Below are positions 36,038 to 47,082 of a DNA stretch of 64,000 nt, piece after piece. The position numbers and the translations under genes were made by a program. The notes beneath the pieces were generated by a model. That model had not been told where the DNA came from. It was given only the letters and a program-made list of their open reading frames with translations, and did not search any database. The stretch lies in assembly GCF_963360655.1 (NCBI RefSeq), contig NZ_OY725712.1:682001-746000 (forward strand). The letters run 5' to 3'. Position 1 is the first letter of the stretch; every line of letters starts with the position of its first letter. Source of the stretch: Collinsella aerofaciens (GTDB lineage Bacteria > Actinomycetota > Coriobacteriia > Coriobacteriales > Coriobacteriaceae).

Positions 36038-37261
36038 TTAGAAATCGATGTCGGTGTCGTAGTAGCAGGCCTTGAGGATCTTCTCGAAGTCGGCAGCCTT
36101 GGTCTCACGCGGGTTCTCGGGCGTGCAAGCGTCCTGCTCGGCGTTCGCGGCGATCTCGGGCAGCTTGGCGAGGAACTCCTCCTCGGAAACCATCTGCGGG
36201 TTCTCGGCGTCGACCTTCACGCCACCATTCGCGTAATCCTTGATGGACTGCGGAATGTTGAGCTGGTCGTTGAGGTCGCGAATCTTCTGGACGAGTGCAG
36301 CGATGAGCTCCTCGTTGGTCTCGCCGGGAAGGTGCAGGATCTCCTTGGCCACGTAAGCGTAACGCTCGGCAGCACGGGGATCCTTGGAGTTCCACTGGAT
36401 GACCTTGCCCAGGTACATGGCGTTAGCAGCACCGTGGATGATGTGGCCGTTCTCGAAGGCAGCACCGGTCTTGTGAGCCATGGAGTGAACGATGCCGAGC
36501 AGGCCCGAGGAGAAGGCGATACCGGCGATGCACTGAGCCTCGTGCATGTGCTGACGGGCCTCATGGTCGCCAGCATAGGACTTGGGCAGCCACTCGACGA
36601 TCTCGCGGATGCCGTGCAGAGCGTTGGCATCGGTGAACATAGAGGCGCAGGTGGAAACGTAGGCCTCCATGCAGTGGGTCAGAGCGTCCATGCCGGTGTG
36701 AGCGCACAGCTTGGCGGGCATGGTGTAGGTGAGCTCGGGGTCGACGATGGCGACATCAGGGGTGATGTTGAAGTCGGCCAGCGGGTACTTGATGCCCTTG
36801 GCGTAGTCGGTGATGACGGAGAAGGCAGTGACCTCGGTAGCGGTACCGGAGGTAGAGGAGATGGCGCAGAAGTGAGCCTTCTGACGCAGCTCGGGGAAGC
36901 TGAACGGCTGGATGATGTTATCGAAGGACTCCTCGGGATACTCGTAGAAGACCCACATGGCCTTAGCGGCATCGATGGGCGAGCCGCCGCCGATGGCGAT
37001 AATCCAGTCGGGCTCGAACTCGCGCATGGCCTCGGCGCCCTTCATGACCGTCTCGATGGACGGATCGGACTCGACGCCCTCGAACAGCTTGACCTCGAAG
37101 CCGCCCTCTTTGAGGTCGGCCTCGACGTCCTGCAGGAACCCGCCGCGACGCATAGAGCTGCCGCCAGAAACGATGATGGCCTTCTTGCCCTTGAGGTTCT
37201 TCACCTCGTGGCGAGCGCCCTCACCAAAGTACAGATCGCGAGGATTGGTAAAACGTCCCAT
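36038..37261 (-). CDS. iron-containing alcohol dehydrogenase
   Basis: A 407-residue group III dehydrogenase of the BDH/1,3-propanediol type. NAD motif AIGGGSPIDAAKAMW, SSTSGTATEVTAFSV, and metal ligands in HTGMDALTHCMEAYV, GIVHSMAHKTGAAF and HGAANAMYL. AGGAGG precedes the ATG at 37261; the longer frame adds 17 unlikely residues. It likely regenerates NAD during fermentation. A dyad AACGGAGC/GCTCCGTT at 37303-37327 lies just upstream and may be a regulatory site. Confidence 0.92.
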   Translation of the reverse strand: MGRFTNPRDLYFGEGARHEVKNLKGKKAIIVSGGSSMRRGGFLQDVEADLKEGGFEVKLFEGVESDPSIETVMKGAEAMREFEPDWIIAIGGGSPIDAAKAMWVFYEYPEESFDNIIQPFSFPELRQKAHFCAISSTSGTATEVTAFSVITDYAKGIKYPLADFNITPDVAIVDPELTYTMPAKLCAHTGMDALTHCMEAYVSTCASMFTDANALHGIREIVEWLPKSYAGDHEARQHMHEAQCIAGIAFSSGLLGIVHSMAHKTGAAFENGHIIHGAANAMYLGKVIQWNSKDPRAAERYAYVAKEILHLPGETNEELIAALVQKIRDLNDQLNIPQSIKDYANGGVKVDAENPQMVSEEEFLAKLPEIAANAEQDACTPENPRETKAADFEKILKACYYDTDIDF

Positions 37262-37761
37262 ACTGTGCCTCCTAAACAAGCCCCTCTTAGACTTGCGTAT
37301 ATAACGGAGCACCCAATTGGCTCCGTTAGGACCGGTTTGCGCGTTGCCGGCGATGACAATGCGCGATGTCTAAACGTCTCAACGCTCAGACAAACACTAT
37401 TTTACCGTTCTGGTTGGTCAGTTATTCACCTAAAGCCGCCAATGATGAAACGTTTTTTCTATCCCTGAAGACCCTCGTGCGGCATCCATACTCCCAAGCT
37501 GGGCAAACGTTTTATCAAGGTTGACTACATATCCCGGGCAGGACGGTGCCCCTCCAAAATATGCACCGTTCGCCGCCAAAAATCGACCGTTTGCGGCACC
37601 GTGATACCACTCGGTCGTCCAAGGTGCCGACATTTGTGCGACATCCGTCTTCGTGGTGCAAAGGTGCAAGTCCAAGTGCGGCACCCCCGGTGTGCCACAT
37701 GCGGGTAAACTAGAACCTTATATAGAAACATTTGAACCCTAACCGCAGCAAAGGAGGCCCC
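37262..37761. other. 500-bp divergent intergenic region
   Basis: No gene. It contains the dyad 37303-37327 next to the dehydrogenase start and an AT-rich box (TTATATAGAAAC at about 37719) shortly before the unknown operon at 37762, plausibly its -10. The centre (37440-37690) holds no structure I can name. Confidence 0.4.
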
Positions 37762-38838
37762 ATGGCATTCGATCCCATTCAAGAGGATTGCCATCGCCTC
37801 GTTCTTGAGGCCTTGCGCCGCGACAATATCCCGCTCACCGACGCTGCCGCCGTAGAGCGTCTGATGGAACAATTCACCCGCAACCCCGCACCGCTCATCG
37901 TGCACGACCGCGACCGCGCCGGGCACCTCATTGCCAAGGTGGTCGAGGCTGTCGACTACCGCATTCCCTTTATCCCTGACGATACCCAGGCAGAGCAAGA
38001 AGAGACAGCTGCCGAGAACATGCTCCGCGAGGCGGCCGCACTCGATCCGGCCAACTGGGACGCTCAGCGCATGCTGACGGCACTCACCGCCGAATCCAAC
38101 GAGGAATACGTACAGTACCTGGTGTCCAAGTGCGATGAGGTCGAGCACGACCTAGCGCTCAAAATCGCCTCGGCCCAGGACCCCTACGAGCGCGAGGCCG
38201 CAGGCGACCTTACGCGCCGCCCCTATCTGCGCTGGCTTGCCGCCTTGGCATCGCGCGCCCTCATTAGCGGCCGCTATCGCATGTCGCTCGAAGCCGCGAA
38301 TCGCAGCTTGGACTTTGCGCCCAACGACCCCGCTGGTGTCCGCCACACCGCGATGCTCGCCATGGCAAAGCTCGAATACCCCGCCGAGGAGCTCAAGCGC
38401 TTTCGCTCCGCACACTCCGTGCCGTACCTCGCGAATACCCCACTGCGCCGCCGCCCCAAAGATGCGGAGCGCGACTTGGACCCGTGGACGCTCATCGCGC
38501 TGATGAGCACGGCTTGGCGCGAACTGGACTACGAGGGCGCCGAGCACTACCTGCGTATCCTTGTGCGCTCGTGTCCGCACGCAGCCGAGGCACTCTACTT
38601 CCAAACCGAGTTTCCCGATGGCGTCTATGCCCGCGTCAACGTGGGTGTGGGCTCCACCGACGAGCTTGTCCTTGCGCTGTCCGAGGCGACGCCGGTACTG
38701 CAGGAGGGCCTGGGCGCCCCCGACAACGCCAGCTTTGCCGCCTGGGTCGCCACCAACGACATCGTGCGCTCCCAAATCGACGAGCGCATCCTGCGCGCAG
38801 CCGAGCAGGGGCTTCCATTTAAGGGAGGAGACCTCTAA
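37762..38838 (+). CDS. hypothetical TPR-like protein A
   Basis: A 358-residue soluble, largely helical protein. The ATG at 37762 follows AAAGGAGG. Segments such as LISGRYRMSLEAANRSLDFA and RELDYEGAEHYLRILVRSCP have the look of tetratricopeptide helices, preceded by a long acidic stretch. No catalytic motif is recognised. It overlaps the next gene by one base, and the two share the same style, so they act together. Their place just before murT-gatD on the same strand may point to a cell-envelope link, but this is weak. Confidence 0.6.
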   Translation: MAFDPIQEDCHRLVLEALRRDNIPLTDAAAVERLMEQFTRNPAPLIVHDRDRAGHLIAKVVEAVDYRIPFIPDDTQAEQEETAAENMLREAAALDPANWDAQRMLTALTAESNEEYVQYLVSKCDEVEHDLALKIASAQDPYEREAAGDLTRRPYLRWLAALASRALISGRYRMSLEAANRSLDFAPNDPAGVRHTAMLAMAKLEYPAEELKRFRSAHSVPYLANTPLRRRPKDAERDLDPWTLIALMSTAWRELDYEGAEHYLRILVRSCPHAAEALYFQTEFPDGVYARVNVGVGSTDELVLALSEATPVLQEGLGAPDNASFAAWVATNDIVRSQIDERILRAAEQGLPFKGGDL

Positions 38839-39881
38839 TGGATCCGAGCGTCTACATCCCCGCCTACCTGGAGCGCACCTATCTGGCGTCGCACCCCGAG
38901 CTCACCGATGCAGCACGCGAGCTTGTCCATAACGACATTAGTGCGAATCCCCAAAAGTACGCGCAGTCCGAGCATGCCCAGGCGCTGTTGTCCTATGCCG
39001 GCGTCCACCGCCACCTGCTCGACGAGCTCCATCGGATCGAGGACATGGGCAGCGACGAGGAGTTCGAGCAGACGCGCAATCGCCTGTTCGACGACATGCG
39101 AGACGAGCTGCTCAAGATTGTCCGCGTCGATGCGTATGTCCTCGATGCCCAGCTGCTCGCCATCATCCTGGCCGACACGCCCGTTGACGCCTGCCTGGGC
39201 GACCTGATGAAGCTTGAGGCGACCACGGCCGATTACCTGCAGCAAAGTGTGCCCGGGTTCGACATGGAAGCCCCGCACTACTGGGCCAATAATGTTTTGG
39301 CCGATGGTGTCACCGCAGCAGACCTTACCGTGAGCGAGCCGGCTCTTATCGGGTGGCTTCATACGCTCGAGGCCATCTCGCAGCTGTGCATGGCGAGCGC
39401 CCGCTACCGTGCTGCCGCCAACTACGCCCGCCGCGTCCTTAAGGCGGAAGGCTACCCCACCCGAGCCGCAGGCACCGTGTTGCTCGCCCTCGCTCGCCTG
39501 GAAGACCAGGACGGCTTTTTTGCCCTGGCCCACCAGCTCGAGGAAGAGATCGGGGCTGACGCGCTCGAGAACTCTCCTTGGTATCTGCTCGCCCGCACGA
39601 TTCTGCTGTTCAAAACAAACAAGATGCGCCCGGCGACACGCGCGCTGCGTGAGTTTGCCAACCGTTGCGAGGGCGGTGCGTTCTTCTTACTGAACCCCAT
39701 GTACCAGACACCGTACCTTCCCTGCCGGCCCGAGCCACACGATCCCTGGGATCTTTCGCACCAGGCCGTTTGGGAAGCGGACGGTATTATCTCGGACACT
39801 CCCGACTTTGCCCCTTGGGCCAATGCCTGCGAAGACGTGTCGCAGCTTGCCCAGGAATTTGCGCGCCGCTACGGTTTTTAG
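38838..39881 (+). CDS. hypothetical TPR-like protein B
   Basis: A 347-residue helical protein starting inside the previous stop (TAATG). Repeat-like helices include LCMASARYRAAANYARRVLK and LLARTILLFKTNKMRPATRA, with a conserved-looking tail PYLPCRPEPHDPWDLSHQ. It shows the same overall composition as protein A. No family is recognised. It is followed after 45 bp by the murT-gatD fusion. Confidence 0.6.
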   Translation: MDPSVYIPAYLERTYLASHPELTDAARELVHNDISANPQKYAQSEHAQALLSYAGVHRHLLDELHRIEDMGSDEEFEQTRNRLFDDMRDELLKIVRVDAYVLDAQLLAIILADTPVDACLGDLMKLEATTADYLQQSVPGFDMEAPHYWANNVLADGVTAADLTVSEPALIGWLHTLEAISQLCMASARYRAAANYARRVLKAEGYPTRAAGTVLLALARLEDQDGFFALAHQLEEEIGADALENSPWYLLARTILLFKTNKMRPATRALREFANRCEGGAFFLLNPMYQTPYLPCRPEPHDPWDLSHQAVWEADGIISDTPDFAPWANACEDVSQLAQEFARRYGF

Positions 39882-39926
39882 TGACGCACTCGACCCGACC
39901 ATGTCGTTTACGTTAGGAACGGTTTC

Positions 39927-42104
39927 ATGAACCTCCGCTCATCTCTTGCCTGCACCTCGAGCGATATCGCCCGTTGGGGGCTGCGCTTCGTCCTTAAGCG
40001 CCAGGGCGGCGTACTCCCCGGCCGCATCGCCATGAAGATCGACCCCGAGCTGCTGAGCGACCTCGCTGGCCTTGTCGACCGCAGCGTGGTGATCACCGGT
40101 ACTAATGGCAAGACCACCACCTCCAACCTCATCGCCGACGCCGTTGCCGCCAGCGGCGCCACCGTGGTATGCAACCGCGCCGGCAACAACATGGAGCCGG
40201 GCGTGGTGGGCGCACTGCTCGAAGCGCGCAGCGGCCTCAAGCGAGCCGGCGGCGGCAAGCGCGTGGGCGTTTTTGAATGCGATGAGCTCTACACCGTGCG
40301 CGTCCTGCCCAAGCTCAAGCCGACGTACTTCGTGCTGCTCAACCTGTTCCGCGACCAGCTGGATCGCTATGGCGAGATCGATCACACCCAGGAGGTCATC
40401 GCCCATGCGTTGGAGCTCTCGCCGACAACAACGCTTATCTACAACGCCGACGACCCGCTGTGCGCCTCGATTGCCGCGCGCGTTCCCAACGCGAGTATTG
40501 CCTTTGGCATCGACGGCGCCACCGACACCGAGTCCGACCGTATTAGCGACTCGCGCTTTTGCTCGCAGTGCAACGCCCCGTTGGAGTACGACTATGTGCA
40601 GTATGGTCAACTCGGCGCCTACCATTGCCCCTCGTGCGGTTGGGCACGCCCCGCACTGGTCCGCCGTGTGACGGGCGTGGAGCTCGGCTGCGACGGCTAC
40701 GGCTTTGACCTGGTCTTTGGATCTGCGCCCGACGCGGCTGCCGTACACATCGCCACGCGCTACAACGGCCTGTATATGGTCTACAACGTAGCCGCAGCCT
40801 TCTTCGCCGCCCACGAGCTGGGCGTGGACACCGCACGCCTGCAGCCCACGCTCGACGCCTACGTGCCAGCAGGTGGTCGCATGGGCCGTTGGAATATCGC
40901 CGGCCGAACCGTCGAGGCCAATCTGGCCAAAAATCCCGTAGGCTTCGATCGACAAATCCAGTCCATTAAAACAGCAGGTGGCAGGCTCTGCGCCTTTTTC
41001 CTGAACGACAACGACGCCGACGGCCACGATGTCTCGTGGATCTACGACGTCGACTTTGAGCGCATCGCCGACACGCCGGGTCTTGTCGCCTTTGCCGGCG
41101 GCACGCGCGCACACGACATGCAGGTGCGCCTGAAGTACGCCGGCATCGACGCCGCCATCATCTCGAATATCGAGCAGGCGATTGGCGCCGTGGCAGACGA
41201 GGAGGCTGGCGACACTTTCTACGCCGTCGCCAACTACACGGCCTTCCCGCCGCTGGTCAAGGAGCTCGACGGGCTTAAAGACGACGATGCAAGCTCGGTT
41301 GCCTCCTGCGCCGTAACACGCGCCGATGGGAGCGCTGTCCCCACCGATATTGCGCCGGTCGAGCTTTCGCGCCCGCTGCGCATCGTCTACCTTTATCCCG
41401 ATGCCCTCAACCTCTATGGCGACGGCGGCAACGTCATCGCCCTCGAGCGCCGCTGCGCCTGGCGTGGCATTCCCGTGCGCGTGGACGAGGTCCGTATGGG
41501 CGAGTCGCTCGATCTCACCGACGCCGATATCGTCATGATGGGCGGCGGCTCCGATCGCGACCAGCTGGCCGTGGCGCACGAGCTGCTCGCTCAAAAAGAC
41601 AAGGTCGCGGCCTATGTTGAAGATGGTGGCTCATTGCTTGCCATCTGTGGTAGCTACCAGCTGCTCGGCCGTTCATACTACATGGGTGAAGATCGCATTG
41701 AAGGCTTGGGCATCATCGCCGCCGAAACCGTGCGCGGTTCTGACCGCCTGATCGGCAACGTCGCCGTCAAGACCGACCTGGCGCCCGAGCCCTTTGTGGG
41801 ATTCGAGAACCACGGCGGCCGCACTCTGCTCGACGCAGATGCCACGCCGCTTGGAACGTCCGTCGTCACGGGCACCGGCAACAACGGAGACGACGGCTTC
41901 GAGGGCCTCATCTACAAGGGCGTCATCGGCACGTACCTGCACGGACCGGCACTGCCCAAGAACCCCGAACTCGCCGACTGGCTCATTACCCACGCCCTCG
42001 AGCGCCGTGGCGACGCGCAGGCCACAGCCCTGCTGCCGCTCAAGCCCCTCGACGACACCTACGAGCGCGCCGCCCACGACGCCGCCATGAAGCTCCTCCC
42101 CTAG
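39927..42104 (+). CDS. MurT-GatD fusion, lipid II isoglutaminyl synthase
   Basis: A 725-residue single chain. Residues ~1-450 are MurT: Mur-ligase P-loop GTNGKTTT (58-65), a four-cysteine zinc ribbon (212, 215, 234, 237) inside the central domain, and the DUF1727 tail with DADGHDVSWIYDVDFE. Residues ~480-725 are GatD, a cobyric-acid-synthase-like amidotransferase with the nucleophile Cys574 in AICGSYQLLG and His672 in GTYLHGPALP. MurT/GatD normally are two proteins that amidate the alpha-carboxyl of D-glutamate in lipid II. Here they are fused, ensuring 1:1 stoichiometry and ammonia transfer. Confidence 0.9.
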   Translation: MNLRSSLACTSSDIARWGLRFVLKRQGGVLPGRIAMKIDPELLSDLAGLVDRSVVITGTNGKTTTSNLIADAVAASGATVVCNRAGNNMEPGVVGALLEARSGLKRAGGGKRVGVFECDELYTVRVLPKLKPTYFVLLNLFRDQLDRYGEIDHTQEVIAHALELSPTTTLIYNADDPLCASIAARVPNASIAFGIDGATDTESDRISDSRFCSQCNAPLEYDYVQYGQLGAYHCPSCGWARPALVRRVTGVELGCDGYGFDLVFGSAPDAAAVHIATRYNGLYMVYNVAAAFFAAHELGVDTARLQPTLDAYVPAGGRMGRWNIAGRTVEANLAKNPVGFDRQIQSIKTAGGRLCAFFLNDNDADGHDVSWIYDVDFERIADTPGLVAFAGGTRAHDMQVRLKYAGIDAAIISNIEQAIGAVADEEAGDTFYAVANYTAFPPLVKELDGLKDDDASSVASCAVTRADGSAVPTDIAPVELSRPLRIVYLYPDALNLYGDGGNVIALERRCAWRGIPVRVDEVRMGESLDLTDADIVMMGGGSDRDQLAVAHELLAQKDKVAAYVEDGGSLLAICGSYQLLGRSYYMGEDRIEGLGIIAAETVRGSDRLIGNVAVKTDLAPEPFVGFENHGGRTLLDADATPLGTSVVTGTGNNGDDGFEGLIYKGVIGTYLHGPALPKNPELADWLITHALERRGDAQATALLPLKPLDDTYERAAHDAAMKLLP

Positions 42105-42110
42105 CACCTC

Positions 42111-42147
42111 ACAACCACAAAGGGGACAGGCACCTTTGTGGTTGTTT
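42111..42147 (+). terminator. terminator of murT-gatD
   Basis: ACAACCACAAAGG..CCTTTGTGGTTGT stem followed by TTTTG, seven bases after the stop. Confidence 0.85.
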
Positions 42148-42160
42148 TGACCCATCCCAG

Positions 42161-42310
42161 CGGTTTGTCTCAATCTGTAACATCTAGACCGTTAAAAGTC
42201 GTCTTACTGTTACAGAATGAGATGTTCGTCCCGACGCCTGCCTTTTGTCTCGATCTGTAACAGATAGAGCCAATTTGCCCGCCCAGATGTTACAGGTTGA
42301 GATGTTCGAA
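42161..42310. repeat. four inverted/direct copies of a GTCTCAATCTGTAACA motif
   Basis: GTCTC-A/G-ATCTGTAACA at about 42166 and 42250 alternates with its inverse (TGTTACAG..TGAGATG) at about 42211 and 42288. They form two dyads upstream of tRNA-Glu; the function is unknown. Confidence 0.6.
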
Positions 42311-42403
42311 GATCGGGATAGAGAGCCAGCTCCTATGTGGTGGTTTTCCAGTTTGCCAACGATATACGCGCCGGCAAAAAAGTCTGCTATACTCTTTCCC
42401 GCT

Positions 42404-42480
42404 GTCCCCATCGTCTAGCGGCCAAGGACGCCACCCTTTCAAGGTGGATATCGCGGGTTCGAATCCCGCTGGGGGCACCA
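42404..42480 (+). tRNA. tRNA-Glu (UUC)
   Basis: A 77-nt cloverleaf including encoded CCA. Acceptor GTCCCCA/TGGGGGC, anticodon stem CCACC/GGTGG with loop CTTTCAA (anticodon TTC), T-arm GCGGGTTCGAATCCCGC. Confidence 0.95.
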
Positions 42481-42492
42481 TTTGAATTGAAG

Positions 42493-42523
42493 AGCCCGTT
42501 ACCCTCGCGGTAGCGGGCTTTTT
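42493..42523 (+). terminator. tRNA-Glu terminator
   Basis: AGCCCGTTACC..GGTAGCGGGCT stem with TTTTT. Confidence 0.85.
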
Positions 42524-42529
42524 GCTACC

Positions 42530-42699
42530 CATGCGCCGGGATTCGAACCCGACAGGGTGCGGAGCTGAGGAAACGCGCAAGCGTTTTCCAGCGCAGCACG
42601 CAAGGAGCGAAGCGACGCAGCGAAAGCGGGCGGCGCCAGCCGCACGCGGACATCCCGCTGGGGGCACCATTTAAATCGAGAAGCCCGTTGCCCTCGCGG
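42530..42699. repeat. duplicated tRNA-Glu 3' end and terminator half
   Basis: The segment repeats the tRNA-Glu end (ATCCCGCTGGGGGCACCATTT) and the first arm of its terminator at about 42652-42699. It is preceded by a T-arm-like CGGGATTCGAACCCG and ~100 bp of GC-rich DNA. It is interrupted by the IS element at 42700. It looks like a scar of an element that once used the tRNA 3' end. Confidence 0.6.
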
Positions 42700-42737
42700 T
42701 GAACCGCGCCCCAAATCTTGGACGCCCTAAATAGCGA

Positions 42738-43613
42738 CTAGGCCGCAAGGGCCTGATTCCGGTACTCCTCCGGGGTCAGGCCCTTCAATCTTACCTGCCT
42801 CCGGCTCGTGTTCCAGTGGACTATGTATTCCTCCAGGTCGCGTTTGAAATCCTCGAACGTCTTCCACTCGCGGCCCCTGTAGAACTCGTCCTTGACGTGG
42901 CCGAAGAGCTGCTCGGTGGCGGCATTGTCGATGCAGTTCGCCTTCCTGGACATGCTCTGGACGATACCGGCGGCCTCGAGCCTGGATGTGTATGAGGCGT
43001 GCTGGTACTGCCAGCCCCGGTCCGAGTGCATGGTCGGGGCGGCGCCCTCGGGGATCTTGGACAGCAGCTCGTCGAGCATCCTCGCCTGCTGGGCCATGTC
43101 GGGCGTGGTCGATATGTCGCTCGCCACGATTTCCTTGGTGCAGAAGTCCAGCGTCGGGGCCCAGTAGGCCTTACCGCCAGCCACCTTGAACTCGGTGACG
43201 TCCGTCCCCAGCTTCTGCCACGGGGCCCCGGCGTCGAAATCCCTCGCGATCACGTTCTCGAACGTTCTGCCGACGACGCCCTTGTACGAGTTGTACCTGT
43301 GGTAGGCCGTCTCGCGTCTGATGCCGCAGCGAATCCCCATCTCGCGCATCATCTTGAGCACGGTCTTGTTGGCTATCACGGCCCCCTCTTCCGCCCTGAG
43401 GCACATCGCTATCTGCCGGTGCCCGCAGCCGTTGGCGGTGCGCGAGAAGATCTCGGCGGCCGCCTCCCAGAGCTCGGCGCGCGTGGGCCTCGGCGGGTGC
43501 GCGAGGGCGTAGTAGTAGGTCGACCGCTTGAGCTCGGCGCATGCGAGCAGGTGCCCGAGCGCGTGCCCCTCGGCGCGCAGGGCCGCGACCGCTTCGGCCT
43601 TCGCCCTGGTCAG
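42738..43613 (-). CDS. IS3-family transposase orfB
   Basis: About 291 codons with an rve integrase core: GTDVTEFKVAGGKAYWAPTL (first Asp), MHSDRGWQYQHASYTSRLEA (second Asp) and FGHVKDEFYRGREW (Glu). Upstream of the first ATG (43406) the frame stays protein-like back to about 43613 (AEGHALGHLLACAELKRSTY), where it overlaps the orfA end, so it is probably entered by frameshift or from a non-ATG start. Confidence 0.85.
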   Translation of the reverse strand: MTRAKAEAVAALRAEGHALGHLLACAELKRSTYYYALAHPPRPTRAELWEAAAEIFSRTANGCGHRQIAMCLRAEEGAVIANKTVLKMMREMGIRCGIRRETAYHRYNSYKGVVGRTFENVIARDFDAGAPWQKLGTDVTEFKVAGGKAYWAPTLDFCTKEIVASDISTTPDMAQQARMLDELLSKIPEGAAPTMHSDRGWQYQHASYTSRLEAAGIVQSMSRKANCIDNAATEQLFGHVKDEFYRGREWKTFEDFKRDLEEYIVHWNTSRRQVRLKGLTPEEYRNQALAA

Positions 43614-43640
43614 AGCCCGTCCCTCTCGACCAGGGCGCGT

Positions 43641-44100
43641 AATTTTTTAGGTAGGCCACCTCGGTCTCGAGCCTTCGGCAGCGCTCCTCGAGCTCCTGCT
43701 CACGGGTGCGCGGCCTCGCCTTGGAACCGCTCGGCCGGCCCTTGGGCCTCGGGCGCAGGGCCTCCGCGCCGCCCCGGCTGTATAGCGCGCACCACTTCTT
43801 GAGCGGCGACATCGACATTATGCCGAACGCCGCCATCGCCTCGGCCTTCGTCATGCCGCCGTCGACGACGGCGGAGGCGGCGGCGACCTTCTGCTCGTAT
43901 GTGTACCTGCCCTGCTTTCCGTCCATGCGCAGCAGCACCTCGCTCCCGAATGCGCGGTATATCTCCTGCCATCTTCTCACGGCTTCCGCGGGAAGCGAAA
44001 GGGCAATCGCGGCAGATTTATACCCGCGTCCGAGCTCGAAGAGCCCTATGGCCGCCTTCCTGGCCTCGACATCATGCTTCACCCTCAAATCAACGCGCAT
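43641..44100 (-). CDS. IS3-family transposase orfA
   Basis: From ATG 44100: MRVDLRVKHDVEARKAAIGL, then helix-turn-helix features (YEQKVAAASAVVDGGMTKAE, AFGIMSMSPLKKW) and a leucine-zipper-like RTREQELEERCRRLETEVAY. At the run of six A near 43640 the frame leaves the expected path. One more A would give LKKLRALVERDGL and a stop overlapping orfB. Either one A was lost or the site takes part in frameshifting. Confidence 0.75.
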
Positions 44101-44147
44101 AAAGAAAGCCTCCCATTTCTCATGTCCAAGAAATGGGAGGCAGTTCA

Positions 44148-44568
44148 CGGCGACGGGCTTTTTTCTTCCCCAACGCCGGGATTCGAACCCCGAGGGCATT
44201 AAATCACACTGTCGTCCAAGGGCCTGTGGGCAAAAAATAGCAAATATGAGTACTGTCACCAATTTAGTAACAGCGATTTCATGCCATCAGAAGGCGATTT
44301 AGACGCCAGGGGTCCTACGGCGAAAGAATTGCAGGCGTTTATCAGCTAAGTACTTGAACATATGTTGTGTAACACTGCATATTTTGCAAAAAAAATAATG
44401 CTACAGGACTTGTGACAGTACTCATATTTGACGTTTTTTGTCCACGCCCCCTTATTGCGTGGGCGAATCAGGTGCAAAACGGGCTTCAAAGCGTCCTTCG
44501 CAAACAAAAACCGGGGCCCGCATGATGCGGACCCCGGCTCAATACCGTGACGATATGTCAGTTACGCT
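44148..44568. repeat. MITE-like element with ~34-bp inverted ends
   Basis: CAAATATGAGTACTGTCAC (44241-44259) is exactly mirrored at 44412-44430. Weaker matching extends outward (GTGGGCAAAAAATAG against GTGGACAAAAAACGT), giving a ~215-bp unit at about 44227-44443. The interior has no transposase. The rest of the region is the terminator remainder (44153-44165) and the glnN downstream stretch. Confidence 0.6.
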
Positions 44569-46656
<2,088 letters not shown>

Positions 46657-47082
46657 ACGGAACTCCCTTCGTATCGGCACCGCGTGAGAAGCGGTGTTGA
46701 TTACTAACGAACGAGTCATAGCTTAGACTCGCCGTGTTTCCGCGACATTACCGTTATGTTGCTGTCGCGAAACCAATCAATGAGGTTACCCTATCGAGGC
46801 GGCGTTGCCACCCTCAACAGCCAATCAACTGCATAAATTGCAGACCTCTCCCCATGGTTTAAGGGTAGTCAATTTGGGATGGAGCTCTATTAACTGGTAT
46901 TTTGCATCAGATACCAGTCTTTATAGTCCGTGCCTAGATTAGCCGCTCTGTTATAGAGAAAGCCGATAGCAAGGCATCTTTGATTGGTATCCCCGAATAA
47001 CGAGTGAAACTCCACCGTGACACAGTGGTGCTGTAGAATCCTTACAACACATCACACTATTACGTATCTAGAGGAGCACGAT
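46657..47082. promoter_or_regulatory. glnN/metF divergent regulatory region
   Basis: About 426 bp without genes. Dyads at 46736-46773 (near glnN) and ACTGGTAT-N10-ATACCAGT at 46893-46918. A TAGAAT box at about 47032 is a candidate -10 for metF. I do not see SAM or cobalamin riboswitch features. Confidence 0.45.

Larger units (their letters stand above)
42700..44147 (-). mobile_element. IS3-like insertion sequence with inverted ends and CGG target duplication
   Basis: The ends are 24-bp imperfect inverted repeats, TGAACcGCgcCCCAaaTCTT.. at 42700-42723 and its mirror at 44124-44147. CGG flanks both sides (42697-42699, 44148-44150). It inserted into the loop of a second copy of the tRNA-Glu terminator; the other arm (ACGGGCTTTTTT) continues at 44153. 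It carries orfA and orfB on the minus strand. Confidence 0.85.

Noticed and set aside
46657-47082. SAM or cobalamin riboswitch before the metF-metH operon
   Set aside because: Expected conserved cores are not visible; only two simple dyads were found.
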